In this document: positions 24,181 through 35,440 of the stretch, piece by piece
How positions within the stretch are numbered: the stretch's first letter is position 1
Layout: each line of letters opens with the position of its first letter
Assembly (NCBI GenBank): GCA_037349315.1
Contig: JBAIAC010000033.1
Location: 17,564,001 to 17,628,000 of the forward strand
Reading direction: 5' to 3'
From: Chelydra serpentina
Taxonomy: Eukaryota; Chordata; Testudines; Chelydridae
DNA length: 64,000 nucleotides
Notes under the pieces: model-generated
The model's database searches: none
What the model was told of the DNA's origin: nothing
Seen by the model: only the letters and a program-made list of their open reading frames with translations
Program-made: the position numbers and the translations under genes

Positions 24181-24559
24181 GCACAGAATCATAGAAGATT
24201 AGGGATGGAAGAGACCTCAGGAGGTCGTCTAATCCAACCCCCTACTCAAAGCAGGACCAACCCCAACTAAATCATTTCAGCCAAGGCTTTGTCAAGCTGG
24301 GTCTTAAAAACCTCTAAGGATGGAGATTCCACCTCCTCCCTAAGTAACCCTTTCCAGTGCTTCACCCTCCTAGTGAAATAGTTTTTCCTAATATCCAATG
24401 TAGACCTCCCCACTGCAACTTGACACCTTGCTCCTTGTTCTGTCATCTGCCATCATGGAGAACAGCCTAGCTCCATCCTCTTTGGAACCCCCCCTTCAGG
24501 TAACTGAAGGCTATCAAATCCCCCCTCTTCTCTTCTGCATACTAAATAAGCCCAGTTCC

Positions 24560-25039
24560 CAGGGCCGGCTCCAAGCACCAGCAAAACAAGCTGGTGCTTG
24601 GGGCGGCACATTTCTAGGGGCGGCATTCTGGCGCCAGCCAATCCGCCCCTAAAAATGTGCCCCAGCCGCCCTAGCTCACCTCCGCTGCCGCCGCTGGCTT
24701 GCGCACCACGGCGCGTGAAACAGCTGATTCGCGCGCTGCTGCTGGAGGGGGAGATCCCGAGCGGCTGCAGCGCGCGAACCAGCTGATTCACGTGCTGCTG
24801 CTCCCCCTCCCTCCCAGGCTCTCAAGCCTGGGAGGGAGGGGGAGAGCCTGAGCGGCTGCAGCGCGCGCACCGCTTCTCCCCCTCCCTCCTAGGCTTGAGA
24901 ACCTGGGGGGGAGGAGGCAGGGCTGGGGATTTGGGGAAGTGGCGGAGTTGAGGCGGGGCCGGGGGTGGGGTAAGAAAAAAACGGAGGGGGGGCAAATTTG
25001 TTTTTGCTTGGGGCAGCAAAAATCCTAGAGCCGGCCCTG
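24560..25039. mobile_element. hAT MITE inside the antisense CR1
   Basis: The ends are perfect inverted repeats CAGGGCCGGCTC and GAGCCGGCCCTG. An exact 8-bp target duplication CCAGTTCC sits at 24552-24559 and 25040-25047. The interior has repeated CGAGCGGCTGCAGCGCGCG-type segments and inverted copies of GCTGATTC. It has no transposase. Confidence 0.93.
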
Positions 25040-25139
25040 CCAGTTCCCTCAGGCTCTCCTCATAAGTCATGTGCTTCAGCCCCCTAATCATTTTTGTTGC
25101 CCTCTGCTGGACTCTTTCCAATTTTTCCACACCCTTCTT

Positions 25140-25845
25140 CTAGTGTGGGGCCCAAAACTGGACACAGTACTCCAGATGAGGCCTCACCAGTGCTGAATAG
25201 AAGGAAATGATCAGGTCCCTCGATCTGCTGGCAATGCTCCTACTAATGCAGCCCAATATGCCGTTAGCCTTCTTGGCAACAAGGGCACACTGTTGACTCA
25301 AATCCAGTTTCTCATCCACTATAATTCCCAGGTCCTTTTCTGCAGAACTGCTGCTTAGCCAGTCACTCCCCAGCTTGTAGCAGTGCATGGAATTCTTCTG
25401 TCCTAAGTGCAGGACTCTGCACTTGTCCTTGTTGAACCTCCACAGATTTCTTTTAGCCCAATCCTCCAATTTGTCTAGGTCACTCAGGACTCTATCTCTA
25501 CCCTCCAGTGTATCTACCTCTCCCCCCAGCTTAGTGTCATCCGCAAACTTGCTGAGGGTGCAATCCTTCCCATCATCCAGATCTTTAATGAAGATGTTGA
25601 ACAAAACTGGCCCCAGGACCAACTCCCGGGGCACTCCGCTTGATACCGGCTGCCAACTAGACATCGAGCCGTTGATCACTACCCGTTGAGCCCGACGATC
25701 TAGCCAGCTTTCTATCTACCTTATAGTCCATTCATCCAATCCATACTTCTTTAACTTGCTGGCAAGAATACTGTGGGAGACCGTGTTAAAATCTTTGCTA
25801 AAGTGAAGGTATATCACATCCACCGCTCTCCCCATATCCACCGAG
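25140..25845 (-). pseudogene. CR1 ORF2 reverse-transcriptase fragment
   Basis: The minus-strand frame ending at 25140 covers the palm and thumb. GVPRELVLGPVLFNIFIKDL precedes the catalytic box LSKFADDTKL, where both Asp residues are intact. Then come EDWAKRNLWRFNKDKCRVLH, the block DLGIIVDEKLDLSQQC and LVRPHLEYCVQFWAPH. Upstream (25690-25845) the reading continues with text for the fingers. There is no N-terminal half or endonuclease, so the piece is dead on arrival although its frame is well kept over about 180 codons. Confidence 0.85.
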
Positions 25846-26018
25846 TGATCACATTTATATTGACGATGATGGAAAAACTCCCATTTATTACAGTAGGAAC
25901 AGGGTTAGGCCCTAGCTTTTTGACTTTCATTAGTTTTACATATATATGCAATCTAAGGAATTGCCCACGCGGAGACTTAGGATATGAATGTACAGCGCAC
26001 TAACCTGCTGCGCACTAA

Positions 26019-26115
26019 GGGCTTTGTCCAACAGCAGTAGGTCAAAGCACTCTACCTGCTACTGTGCACTAAAAGTTCCATAAAGCGCTTTATCTACTGC
26101 TTGTTGGAGAAGCCC
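26019..26115. mobile_element. Short Harbinger-like MITE (candidate)
   Basis: The termini form the inverted repeat CTAAGGGCTTTGTCCAACA and, from the right, CTAAGGGCTTCTCCAACA. The TAA and TTA trinucleotides just outside are compatible with a TWA target but are part of the palindrome, so the target duplication cannot be separated. Only about 97 bp. Confidence 0.5.
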
Positions 26116-28693
26116 TTAGAGAGGCTAATGTCAATATCACCTACTCAAGCACCCAGAAATTGCCAGTCAGGACCCAAAAAATCTGAGACTAAAAAAAAGG
26201 ATTTTGGATCTTTTCATTGAGCCCATAGGGTTCTCTTTATCATCCTGAGAACTACAAACTTTTTAAAATGAAAGCTGAGATTGTCATGTAACCACATGAT
26301 TCCAGCAGCTGGGACTTTAAAAAAAACAACCCAAATATCATTAAACTTACGATAAAATTGTGAAAGTTGGCAACAGTGAGTGTCTTTGGCTTAATAGAAA
26401 AAACGTGTGTTCTGTTAATAGTTTAATTTGAAGAAATCAGGAAAAAGAACAAAGTAGTACACTTTCTACATTTCTAATTTAGGCCCAAAGAAGCCTTTGT
26501 TAATGACCCTGAAGCATCTCTTCTGCATACAATTTGCTTTGGTTTAGGAAAGCTGTTTTCAATTAAAGATATTTATAAAGAAAATTATTTTCTAGCATTG
26601 TTTACATGCCAGCACTGAGTTGTTATAAAAATAACAAAATTGTAAAGGGACAATGCAGCAGGCAATTTCCAGAGCACATCTCCTTCTGACAACAGCTGCT
26701 GTGTACTGCCTTAGATTATTATCTAAGTATTTACAGACTTGGGTATGATTCTGATCTCACTGACATTAGTGGAATTAAAAGTGTGAGAAACTTGTCACTG
26801 TAAACTCGGGTCCTGCATTCCTTACTCAGGCAAAACTTCCACTGTCTTCAAGGATTGCCCTTAAATAACAGAGTAACTTTTCAGCCTGGCATAAGGCTGA
26901 ACAAATAGAAGTGGAGAGGCAGCACCGAGGGTTTAATAAAGTGCAGTAATAATATATGAGACTCTTGCAAGATAAGACTAAATCAGTTAATTATTTTGAG
27001 AGAGGTGATTTTTGCAAGGGTAGCAAATTAACCCTCACTCCCAAAGGGATGTATGTTAAAGTAGGCCTGGATGTATACACACCCTGGATTTGAACTAAGC
27101 TAGTGGAGTAGTTCCATCTGGAAATCCCCAGGAAATAAATACTATTTACTGACACACTGTTGCACAAGAATCAAGACTCTGTAGGTGATCAGATTAGTTT
27201 TCAGCAGACTACCAAGTGGTTTGCTGGAAAATGGCTCATGGATAGAATAAGGAGGACAATGAACTTGGATCAAGGGTTAAATAGTATGTACTGCAAATGA
27301 AATAAAAAAAAACCCTGGATACAAACAACAACAAATTCAGAGCATTTAACATTCAGGCAACATGTGGCCATTCAGTCCTCTGTATTCTCCGTGGATAGTT
27401 GGGATTAAGATAGCTCATACCAGACTCATTGGCTAGGCTGATAGTTATTATCCAACAAAACTGCAGGTGAGCGCAGAGGGAGCAGTTAACTCATCACAAA
27501 TGGAGTTTATAGCTTCTGCAGCTCCTAAAGGAGACCCTTTCTTCTGTGGTCCAGAGTTTCTCATGATGTTAGTTGCTGCTGGGGGTTCCATAACCCAGGC
27601 AGTATTTCAAAGAATCTGACTTAACACAATTGATACACAGCTGGTTGCTTTAATGGCATAGTGAAGAGTGAAAGAGGTCTCATTGCACTGGAGCTAATGC
27701 TGTGTTTTTTCTCCCCAGCTCCCTCAACAGACTGATCTCTCAGTCTAGAAGCTGCTCCATAAGATAGTTCACTGGAATGAACCTTCCTTACCCTTAATTC
27801 TGTGTTTCTCAATGCCAGAAACCTCCCTAGCAAAGAAAGATAAGTCATAGTTCAGGGGCTCCCTTGAAGTTTCTAGTCCCCTGGTGTATTACTTTGGGAT
27901 GTGGTAGTATTCTGAGGACATCAGGGGGATATTTATAAATCACTCAGACCAGTCAGCTTTGATTATAGTTGATTTCCAACACCTGCTGTAGAGATCAGCC
28001 GTGCCTTTGAGAGATGTATATAAAGCAAATGCTCTGCTTATGAAAGTCTTAGCAAACTGTTCAAGGTAGCGGGAGTTTTTTCAGAGAAATATCAAATGAG
28101 CACTGTTAAAACATTGAAATGAGCTGGGGATCACTAAGATACAGGTATAGTTGCAATAAGAAATTGTGTGGAGTCTAGTTCTTTAGCCAGAGTCTTGCTC
28201 CTATAAAGAGTCCAGGAGCAAACCCATCCAATGTTTGGGTAGAACTGCCCTCAAGTCTAATGAGGCTATATCAACTAATTTTGAATAAGAAACTGCTCTA
28301 GCTGAATGAGTTGAAGGAAAAAATGTACATAGAGCAAAGTTTCAAGTTAAACTAAATTGCTGCCACCTAAATTGCGTTTGTATGTAGATGCACCTAAATT
28401 CTGAACAACACTCAAGGTTTTTGTAAGGTGAAAAGCTTATCGGTGTCCATTGTGATCTCTTAGAAGCTTATTTAAAAGTTTGAGGTGTAGAAGAGGAGTG
28501 TTTTCACAAATGTTCTTAGTGTGAGCTGTCAGGGCTTGGCAAATACTGTATGCAGGTTTGCATTTTTAGGGGATCCTAGTTAAATAGATATGCACAGCAG
28601 GGAAAGTCAAACCTCTTGTCTATTTTATGAGATCTTGAAATTATTTTAAGCCAGTTATTCTGTGATGTACTTTGCTGCTCATTGTAAAATAGT

Positions 28694-28695
<2 letters not shown>

Positions 28696-28725
<30 letters not shown>
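28696..28725. repeat. TG dinucleotide microsatellite
   Basis: About fourteen uninterrupted GT/TG units, followed by TCTGTG. Confidence 0.95.
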
Positions 28726-28726
<1 letters not shown>

Positions 28727-29035
28727 TGTGAAATAGCAGTGTCCTCTGTGCTGTTGGGACTTCATTTTATTTGTCTGTCTGCAGAGAAATATGGAAGGGA
28801 AAAAGTGAATAGAAAGCAACTATCCACAGTATGTGCTAAGAAACAGCGGATTTTACTGATCTTTGGCTAGGAATGAGTTAAGCTGGTAGGAGAGAGTTCA
28901 CACGTGAAATTAGACTGACCTTAGCCTAAGTGGTTTACGCTGACTCCAGCACCTATTTCTCAGGCTGGCCTTTGCAATCCGGCATAAGCCTAAGAGCTGC
29001 TGTATCTCCGGTGCATCAATGCATCATATCCTTTT

Positions 29036-29130
29036 AGGGTGAAATTCATCCCTGTGCAGAGAGCTAAACTTAGACTTAAATGATGCACAGACTAAGTGCT
29101 TGCACTCTGTGCTGGGGTGAATTTCACCCT
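29036..29130. repeat. Palindromic repeat, GGTGAAATTCAT family
   Basis: The ends are inverted copies, AGGGTGAAATTCATCC and GGGGTGAATTTCACCCT. The interior has AATGATGCACAGAC words shared loosely with the copy at 11302-11400. Probably an ancient MITE. Confidence 0.65.
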
Positions 29131-30093
29131 ACACATAGCAACTTAATCTCTAGTTTGATATTGTTTTCTCTTGTTTCCAGTGTTTTACATCTAACAGGAC
29201 TGGCACTTGGCCAATGTGTGTCAGAGAACAGGTTAATAATAACATAAGGCTGATCCTGCAGGCTACTTAGACAAAACTTTCATTGATTATAGTAGTAGCA
29301 GCACTGGACCTTAATTAAAGATCGTCAGACTTGGCCTATGCACAATTTACAGTTTTATTAGTGTATGGATCAATTCTGTTTAAAAGATGAGAGCTGGCAC
29401 TTTATCCCTGACCATCTATAATGCACTTTGGTATTCAAAATGTAAATAAGCTGGTCCAGAGATTTAACTTAAAAAAAATATATGCAGGGCTTGATTCAGC
29501 ACAAACCACAGTGCAGAAGCCAAACACTTTTTGCTGAATCAGCCAAGCCTGCTTATTACATACAAGTCACAACAATCTCTGAGCCTGTCTCTCAGAATTA
29601 ACTTCACTATTTCTTTTACTTCTTGCTTCTCTCTCCTCATGTTGGCTCCTCACGAGGCGCTAAAGCCTGTTCTGGGAAACAAAACCAAAGCAGGTGGGCT
29701 TTAACAACCTGAAATAAAGGGGATGGAAGCCTGCCCTCAACCAATGAGATCTGAGGCACCTACCCAGGTGGGCTGCAGCTGTTACTGCTGGATATGTGCA
29801 GATGTATATAGGTTGCTTCCAGCTACTTCTCCACTACACAAAGGTGTAAGCCAGTCCCTGCAGAATCTGTCACTGGAGCTATCAACCCTTAGCTGTCCAA
29901 ATTGCAACTCTACTGCCGCACTCAGTGAGGAACAAAGGCCATGGTACTCAGTTCTTGTCCTCCACTGCCCGTTTCCCTCCCACAAAGTCTAACTGGCATT
30001 TCTGCTGCATTTTGAACCATAGCAAAGACTGAAAAGGCAGGCATGAGCCCAGCAGAATCTCCTGTGCTCATGCTTTAGAGCCTTGCAAAATTC

Positions 30094-30470
30094 AGGGAGG
30101 GAGGCAGAGAGTGAATAAGGTAAGGGAGGGGGGAGAAAGGAAGGTTACAGGATAGTGAAAGAGGATGCATAAGAAAAGAGAGTGAGCTGGGCACATTGGA
30201 AATGGAGGCAGAGATGGGGGTTAGACAAGAAGGTGGCAGTTGCGAGAAGAGGAGTGGGTGGGAGGAAATGAAAGAAAAGTCAAATACCTGCAGGAAAAAG
30301 AAATAGAGCAATGGGCTGGAAAATGGCACAAGATGAGAAGAGAATGAGATCAAGACAATCAAATGAGAGGACAAGAGATGCTGCATCTCAAGGAAGGGAA
30401 AAAAAAGGCCCAGGAATAGGAGTGAAGTAACAGAGCAAGTGTCCAGCAGAGAGCTGGTCAAATATCTCAA
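30094..30470. repeat. Long purine-rich (GA) tract
   Basis: The plus strand is strongly enriched in A and G over about 375 bases, with blocks such as GGGAGGGAGGCAGAGAG and GGGAGGGGGGAGAAAGGAAGG. The antisense 135-codon open frame here is Leu/Ser/Phe-rich because of this composition and is not called as a gene. Confidence 0.7.
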
Positions 30471-31060
30471 CAACTGAGTCACTGAATAACTTAATCAATG
30501 AAGAACAGCAAGGTTAGTCAAGTAATGTCTCTGAATGATATTTGACTAGTTTCATCCCGAACCACTAAGCTTGGTAGCTTTTGTCAGCCATCATTTCACT
30601 GATTATTTTTCAGCAACTACGTATCTATTCTGTTTTGCTCCAGGGTATTTCCTGTGAAATATCTATGCCTTTTTTTGTACATGAGCAAATCCACAAACTC
30701 ACCAACTTGATACCTGAAATGCTATACTCAAATACAATACAATAATAATGATTATTGATAATACTTAGCCCTTACATGGCCCTTTACATTTTTCAAAGTG
30801 CCAAACAAACATTAACGCTTGAATTCCAGATTGCTGTCAGTCGAGCAAAGTGATCACTGGCATGTTCCCCCATTTTAGCATGGAAAGGAACCAAAGGCCC
30901 TGAGTAAGGCGATTGTGATAAGAACCAAGTTTAACTGCTGCCTAGGTTAACCGTAGGGGGTTTCCTGTGGTGGCTGCATGTCTTTAGACATTTTCCTTAA
31001 AATAATAGCAATGATGCATCTGCTTTTTTAAAGTAGTGTATCCAACTGGAATTCCTCTAA

Positions 31061-31370
31061 GGGTATGTCTGCATGGCAGCTGAGAAGTGTGATTCCCAGC
31101 ACAGGTCGACAGATTTGCTGGGAATTTGCTGAGCACTAGCTCAGCTTGAGCTAGCATACTAAAAATAGCAGTGTGGATCTTGTGGCGGCTCGGACTAGCT
31201 GCTCAAATTCAGACCATGGGGATGGGCAGGCTCAGACTCCGGTAGCTAGCTGGAGCCACTGCCCGTTCTGCCACACTGCTATTTTTAGCATGCTAGTTTG
31301 AGCTGATATAGCACAAGTCTGTCTACCCATACTTGGAATCGCACCTCCCAGCTACAGAGTAGACATACCC
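31061..31370. mobile_element. PIF/Harbinger MITE
   Basis: Both ends read GGGTATGTCT inward (right end AGACATACCC). TAA trinucleotides at 31058-31060 and 31371-31373 form the 3-bp TWA target duplication typical of Harbinger elements. A subterminal inverted repeat pairs CTAGCATACTAAAAATAGCA with TGCTATTTTTAGCATGCTAG. The ends match the right terminus of the large Harbinger at 37890-43109. Confidence 0.88.
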
Positions 31371-32147
31371 TAAATTTTCCTAATTGTCTCAATTATCTAT
31401 GTAATAATACCCTGGATTAGAACTCTTTGATTTTTGCTGACCTGTGCTCTGGAGTTTTGTGAAAAGCTTTTCTATCTCAGCTGCATCTACAAAAAAATAA
31501 AAATCAAACAAAATCTTTGTGTCCTTACTCGGGTTTCTTCTGTACTTATTCAGGTAAAATTCCTGTTAAAATCAATAAAAGACTGCAGGATTTAGCCCAT
31601 TGACTTCTGTGGGAGTTGCACCTGAGGGAAAACTGAGGCAAGAAGGATTTAGCCCATTAAAAAGGGTTTGAGGAAGAAGTAATGATTTTTTAAAAATAAT
31701 TCTGATAGCAACCATAGAAAATCATGCCACTGATGATTCAGGGCTAGATTGGACCAGATAGGACTTGGACTCTGCCCATGCAAGGGAGTAAGGACAAGTA
31801 AGAACTTGCCTTACACCCCTCTGCTGCATTAGTGAACAGCACATTTTCTTTTTAATAAATAGATAAATATTTGCACCATCTTCTCCTGAGAGGAGACAGT
31901 TTTTCACCACCTCCACCATGGAGCAGCAGTTTCTATTTTAAATTATTCAAGTGGGTGTCTGAGTTCTGAGGCTGGTTTTTCCCCTGCCCAAGTAAGTGAA
32001 AACTAAAGCCATTGGTTACCAGGTAATGGAGTGATCTGAGGAAAGCTTTGGTAGAAAGAAAATTCTTAATTCAGTGTGAATATTTTTGGAACCAAAGATG
32101 ACAGATATGCTAATTTACACCTTCTGAAGATCTAGCTCCTATAGGAT

Positions 32148-32283
32148 TTACAGGGCCAGATCCTCAACTAGTGTAAATTGGCATATACTGTATAGAACAA
32201 ATTCCTATAGGATATATAGGGCTAGATTCTTCAGTAAAGTCAATGGAGCTACATGAATTTTCAGCGGCTGAGAATCTGGCCCA
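32148..32283. repeat. Palindromic repeat ending in GGGCCAGAT
   Basis: GGGCCAGATCCTCAACTAGTG at the left is mirrored by GGCTGAGAATCTGGCCC at the right, with TCAATGGAGCTACATGAA inside. Non-coding ancient repeat. The flanking intervals 31374-32147 and 32284-33980 show no recognisable gene. Confidence 0.6.
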
Positions 32284-33989
32284 TAGTCTCTAATTAAGTA
32301 TTTTATAGATGCTATCACAATGTCTTCTGGTCACTTATATTTTCAATATAAGTGGCCTAGTCCTGCTCCCATTGAAGTTGATTGGGATTTTTCCATTAAC
32401 TTCAATGGGTGTGTAGTATGGATGCCTAAGGAATATGCAAACACGCTTTTGACTTAAAAACAACAAAAAAGCCAAAACAAAAATCTACCCCCTAAACCAT
32501 GGTTTGACAGTCAACCCGATAACAGAGTTGTCTCGGGCAAACCTGGTGCTACTTTTTTTCAGCTGTATAACTTGTGTACAAGAATTATCTGCCTAAAAAT
32601 AATTATTCTATCTTAAATGAGTCATTGTTCTAAGCACAGAGATATTGCACCTACTCAGCTAAAAAAAAAAAGCTATTAATACATGAAAATTAACTGAGAC
32701 AAGTTAGCAACAACTGCTCTGTTCTCTTAAATTGTCTAATTCAAAATAAGCTTTACAGACTGGCTTAAATAGGCCGAGATTTAAATAGTTGGTTCCCTAA
32801 TTTATTAGTCCCCTTTGAAAGTCCCAGCCATAGTCCCTTGCTGGATCTCAATATAAATGGATATAGGTCATTGCATGGTTATCTCAAAATTTTAGAGAAA
32901 CATATTTGAGCTCAGGAGGAGTAATACATGGATTGACTCCTTTCCATTCTCTTCTTATTCCTTCTCGACTATTTTTTTTCACTGTATTTTCCTGGGAAAA
33001 TATCCCAAATCTGATCAAGTGGCTTGGAGTGGTGTTTGGTTTATAATCACTTGCACAAGCCAATTTCATTATGCGTTTGGCCATCCTTCAACTCCAGATC
33101 AATAGCTGGATATGTGTATTATTGGAAAACTTGTAGCATTACTACATTGAAATTCTTTATTATAGATGTGCTGCCTAGATACAGCCGTTGATGGGTGCTA
33201 TGCCTTAAAGTTATCAGGGAATCATGCCCTTTGTAGTCAGCATAATTAATGCATTTCCATTTCTGTACTTGCTGCTGTTCCATGGCTAAAAAGCATAGCA
33301 ATAGAGGAGGAGTGTACTTTAATGGTCATATAACTGTTTCAGAAATGCCTGCTCAGAGTTGCTCTTTTTAAGGTCTTAATTTTACTGTGCACATGGTTTT
33401 AAATCCTGAACAGGAATGAGCGAGCTAACAGGTTTGGATAAAATAAGAACCTACCTGAACCTGTGACCAAACTTTGAACTGCACCTGAATCTTTGAGATC
33501 TGGAAATCTTCAGGATGGTCTTGAATCAACCCCCAGATCTGACCGATCTGACCACTCTGCCTCTGAGGTTTGGATTGTGAACTCCCTATTTTGTAGGTTG
33601 GACCCAACTCTCTGTTTTCCATTTCATGTGTGGTTTTTCATTGGACTGGAAGTGGATGTGCTAAAGAACAGGTACCACAAGAACACTTAAATTGTATTTC
33701 TGGGAAGTCTGGGGAATCTCACACACACGACTGTTTTTGTGACTTTTCCAATCCAATAACCAGACCAAATAGGTTAAGCTTTGAGTAGACATCCATGATT
33801 TAGAATGTTTTGTGACCCTTTTGAGATTTACCTGTCAATAATCCTGAGCTCATAAATCCTAATGAGAAAATAATGGACACAGATAGGATTCCAGCATACA
33901 AGTGTTAGGCCTGAATAAAGACTGGGAGTGGATGGGTCACTACAAAAAGTAAAAACTAATTTCCCCATGCTAATTTCTCCCTACTGTTA

Positions 33990-34306
33990 CTCACACCTTC
34001 TTGTCAACTGTTTGAAAGGAGCCACCCTGATTACCACCACAAAAGTGATTTTTTGTTCTGTTGATAATAACCCACTTTAACTGAATTGTCTTGTTAGAAC
34101 TGACCCCCCACTGGGTAAGGCAACTCCCATCTTTTCATGTACTGTTATATATATCTTCCTACTGTATTTTTCACTCCATGCATCTGATGAAGTGGGTTTT
34201 AGCCCACAAAAGCTTATGCCCAAATAAATTTGTTAGTCTCTAAGGTGCCACAAGGACTCCTCGTTGTTTTTGCTGATACAGACTAACACGGCTACCACTC
34301 TGAAAT
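33990..34306 (+). repeat. Longer copy of the fold-back retroposon family, with hammerhead-like core
   Basis: The element runs through GGTAAGGCAACTCCCATC and CTCCATGCATCTGATGAAG to AACACGGCTACCACTCTGAAA. At 34189-34220 CTGATGA is followed by a GTGGG/CCCAC hairpin, AAAA, and GC-TTAT-GC. This resembles a hammerhead ribozyme core (CUGANGA, stem II, GAAA, short stem III) with the G of GAAA replaced. No complementary stem I was seen. The left limit is approximate. Confidence 0.6.
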
Positions 34307-35094
34307 CTGGGAATTCTAGTGGACTTTGTACATGAGAAATAGGCCCAAGCTGTACATTAAGGATCTGAGTGCAACTTTCCTAAAGTTTGAGGGTGTTCTG
34401 ATCTGGGATTGTAGTGCAGCCCAAAATAGAATTCAGAGTAACAGAATTTGGGTCTAGATCTGGTTCTGAACATACTTAAAGTTTGGGAATTTGTCCCAGC
34501 TCATCTCTAGTTCATTGTAAATAAATGAATGTATGCAATATTTGTGACATACTACCAAGCCAGAGTAGTTAAGCTCTGACCTTACAGTTAAACAATTTTA
34601 ACTAAACTTAATTCAGAAGATTTAGTAACTTCTTTCCTTCAGTGAACAATGTACCTTTACCTCAATTAAAATAAATGCATAGCTGGTAGTACATTCCATT
34701 GGAAATTGGCTTCATCCCTAAAGCAATAAGATGTCTGCTATAATCTTCAAGTTATCTGTTAGTTTGTTATGATCTGTTTTATTTTTCTTGACTGCACATT
34801 CATCCCAATGCATTCTTTAATTTCTGCCATTCACAGTGCATTCTTATGTGAAGGTATGAGGCTTTTATACATATACCTCAACATGACTTTTCTGAAAGTA
34901 GGAATGTGTTAGTCTCTGCATGCAGTTCTAAGGTGTTTTGACCTTACTGTTTTAGTATTGCTCACTTTTTCATCTTGTTGCAACCTGATAAGGCACTGAA
35001 AAGTCTTAAAAAGCTAGAGTAAAATCACTGTTACAAAGATAAAATGGAACTAGAAAATCTCTTTGCACTCAGTGTGCACAAAGATAGACACACT
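34307..35094. other. Intergenic stretch without recognisable genes
   Basis: AT-rich sequence with no motif-bearing frame or clear repeat. Confidence 0.5.
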
Positions 35095-35440
35095 GGAGGT
35101 GGTCAGAAGGCAGGAAACAGGGGGATTGAATGGGGGCAAGGGTCCTGGGGGGGCAGTCAGGAAGGAGCAGGGGTTGGATGGGGCGGTGGGAGGCAGTCAG
35201 GGGCAGGAGTTCCAGAGGTAGTCAGTGGACAGAGAGAAGGGGTGGTTGGATGGGGCAGGGGTCCTGGGGGGCCATCAGGAATGAAAGGAGGGGTTGGATG
35301 GGGCAGCGGGGGGCAGTCAGGGGACAGGGAAGGGGGGGTGGATGGAGCACAGGTCCCGGGGGGGGCATCAAGGAATGCGGGGGGTTAGGTGGGGCAGGAG
35401 TCTCAGGGGCAGGCCACGACCCCCTCGTGGGGTGAGGAGG
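35095..35440 (+). repeat. G-rich imperfect minisatellite
   Basis: Units of roughly 70-80 bases recur with the words GGTTGGATGGGGC, GGGGGGCAGTCAGG and GTCCTGGGGGG. At least four degenerate units are present. Many G4 runs lie on the plus strand. The Gly-rich frames on plus and Pro-rich frames on minus are compositional artefacts. Confidence 0.75.

Larger units (their letters stand above)
24185..25850 (-). mobile_element. 5'-truncated CR1 LINE, antisense
   Basis: Read on the minus strand, it enters within the reverse transcriptase and runs to the CR1 3' end, ATTCTGTGC at 24183-24191, preceded by the GGTTGGATTAGACGACCTCC block. It is split by a hAT MITE at 24560-25039, and the flanking CR1 text joins cleanly across the insertion. 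5' truncation is the usual product of incomplete target-primed reverse transcription. Confidence 0.88.
26119..30093. other. Intergenic stretch without recognisable genes
   Basis: No motif-bearing frame was found. It contains the TG microsatellite at 28696-28725 and a palindromic repeat at 29036-29130. The frames at 27621-27848 and 29723-29992 have no family resemblance. Confidence 0.5.

Noticed and set aside
30075..30482. A 135-codon membrane-like minus-strand protein
   Set aside because: The hydrophobic Leu/Phe/Ser composition follows from the purine-rich plus strand and not from selection.
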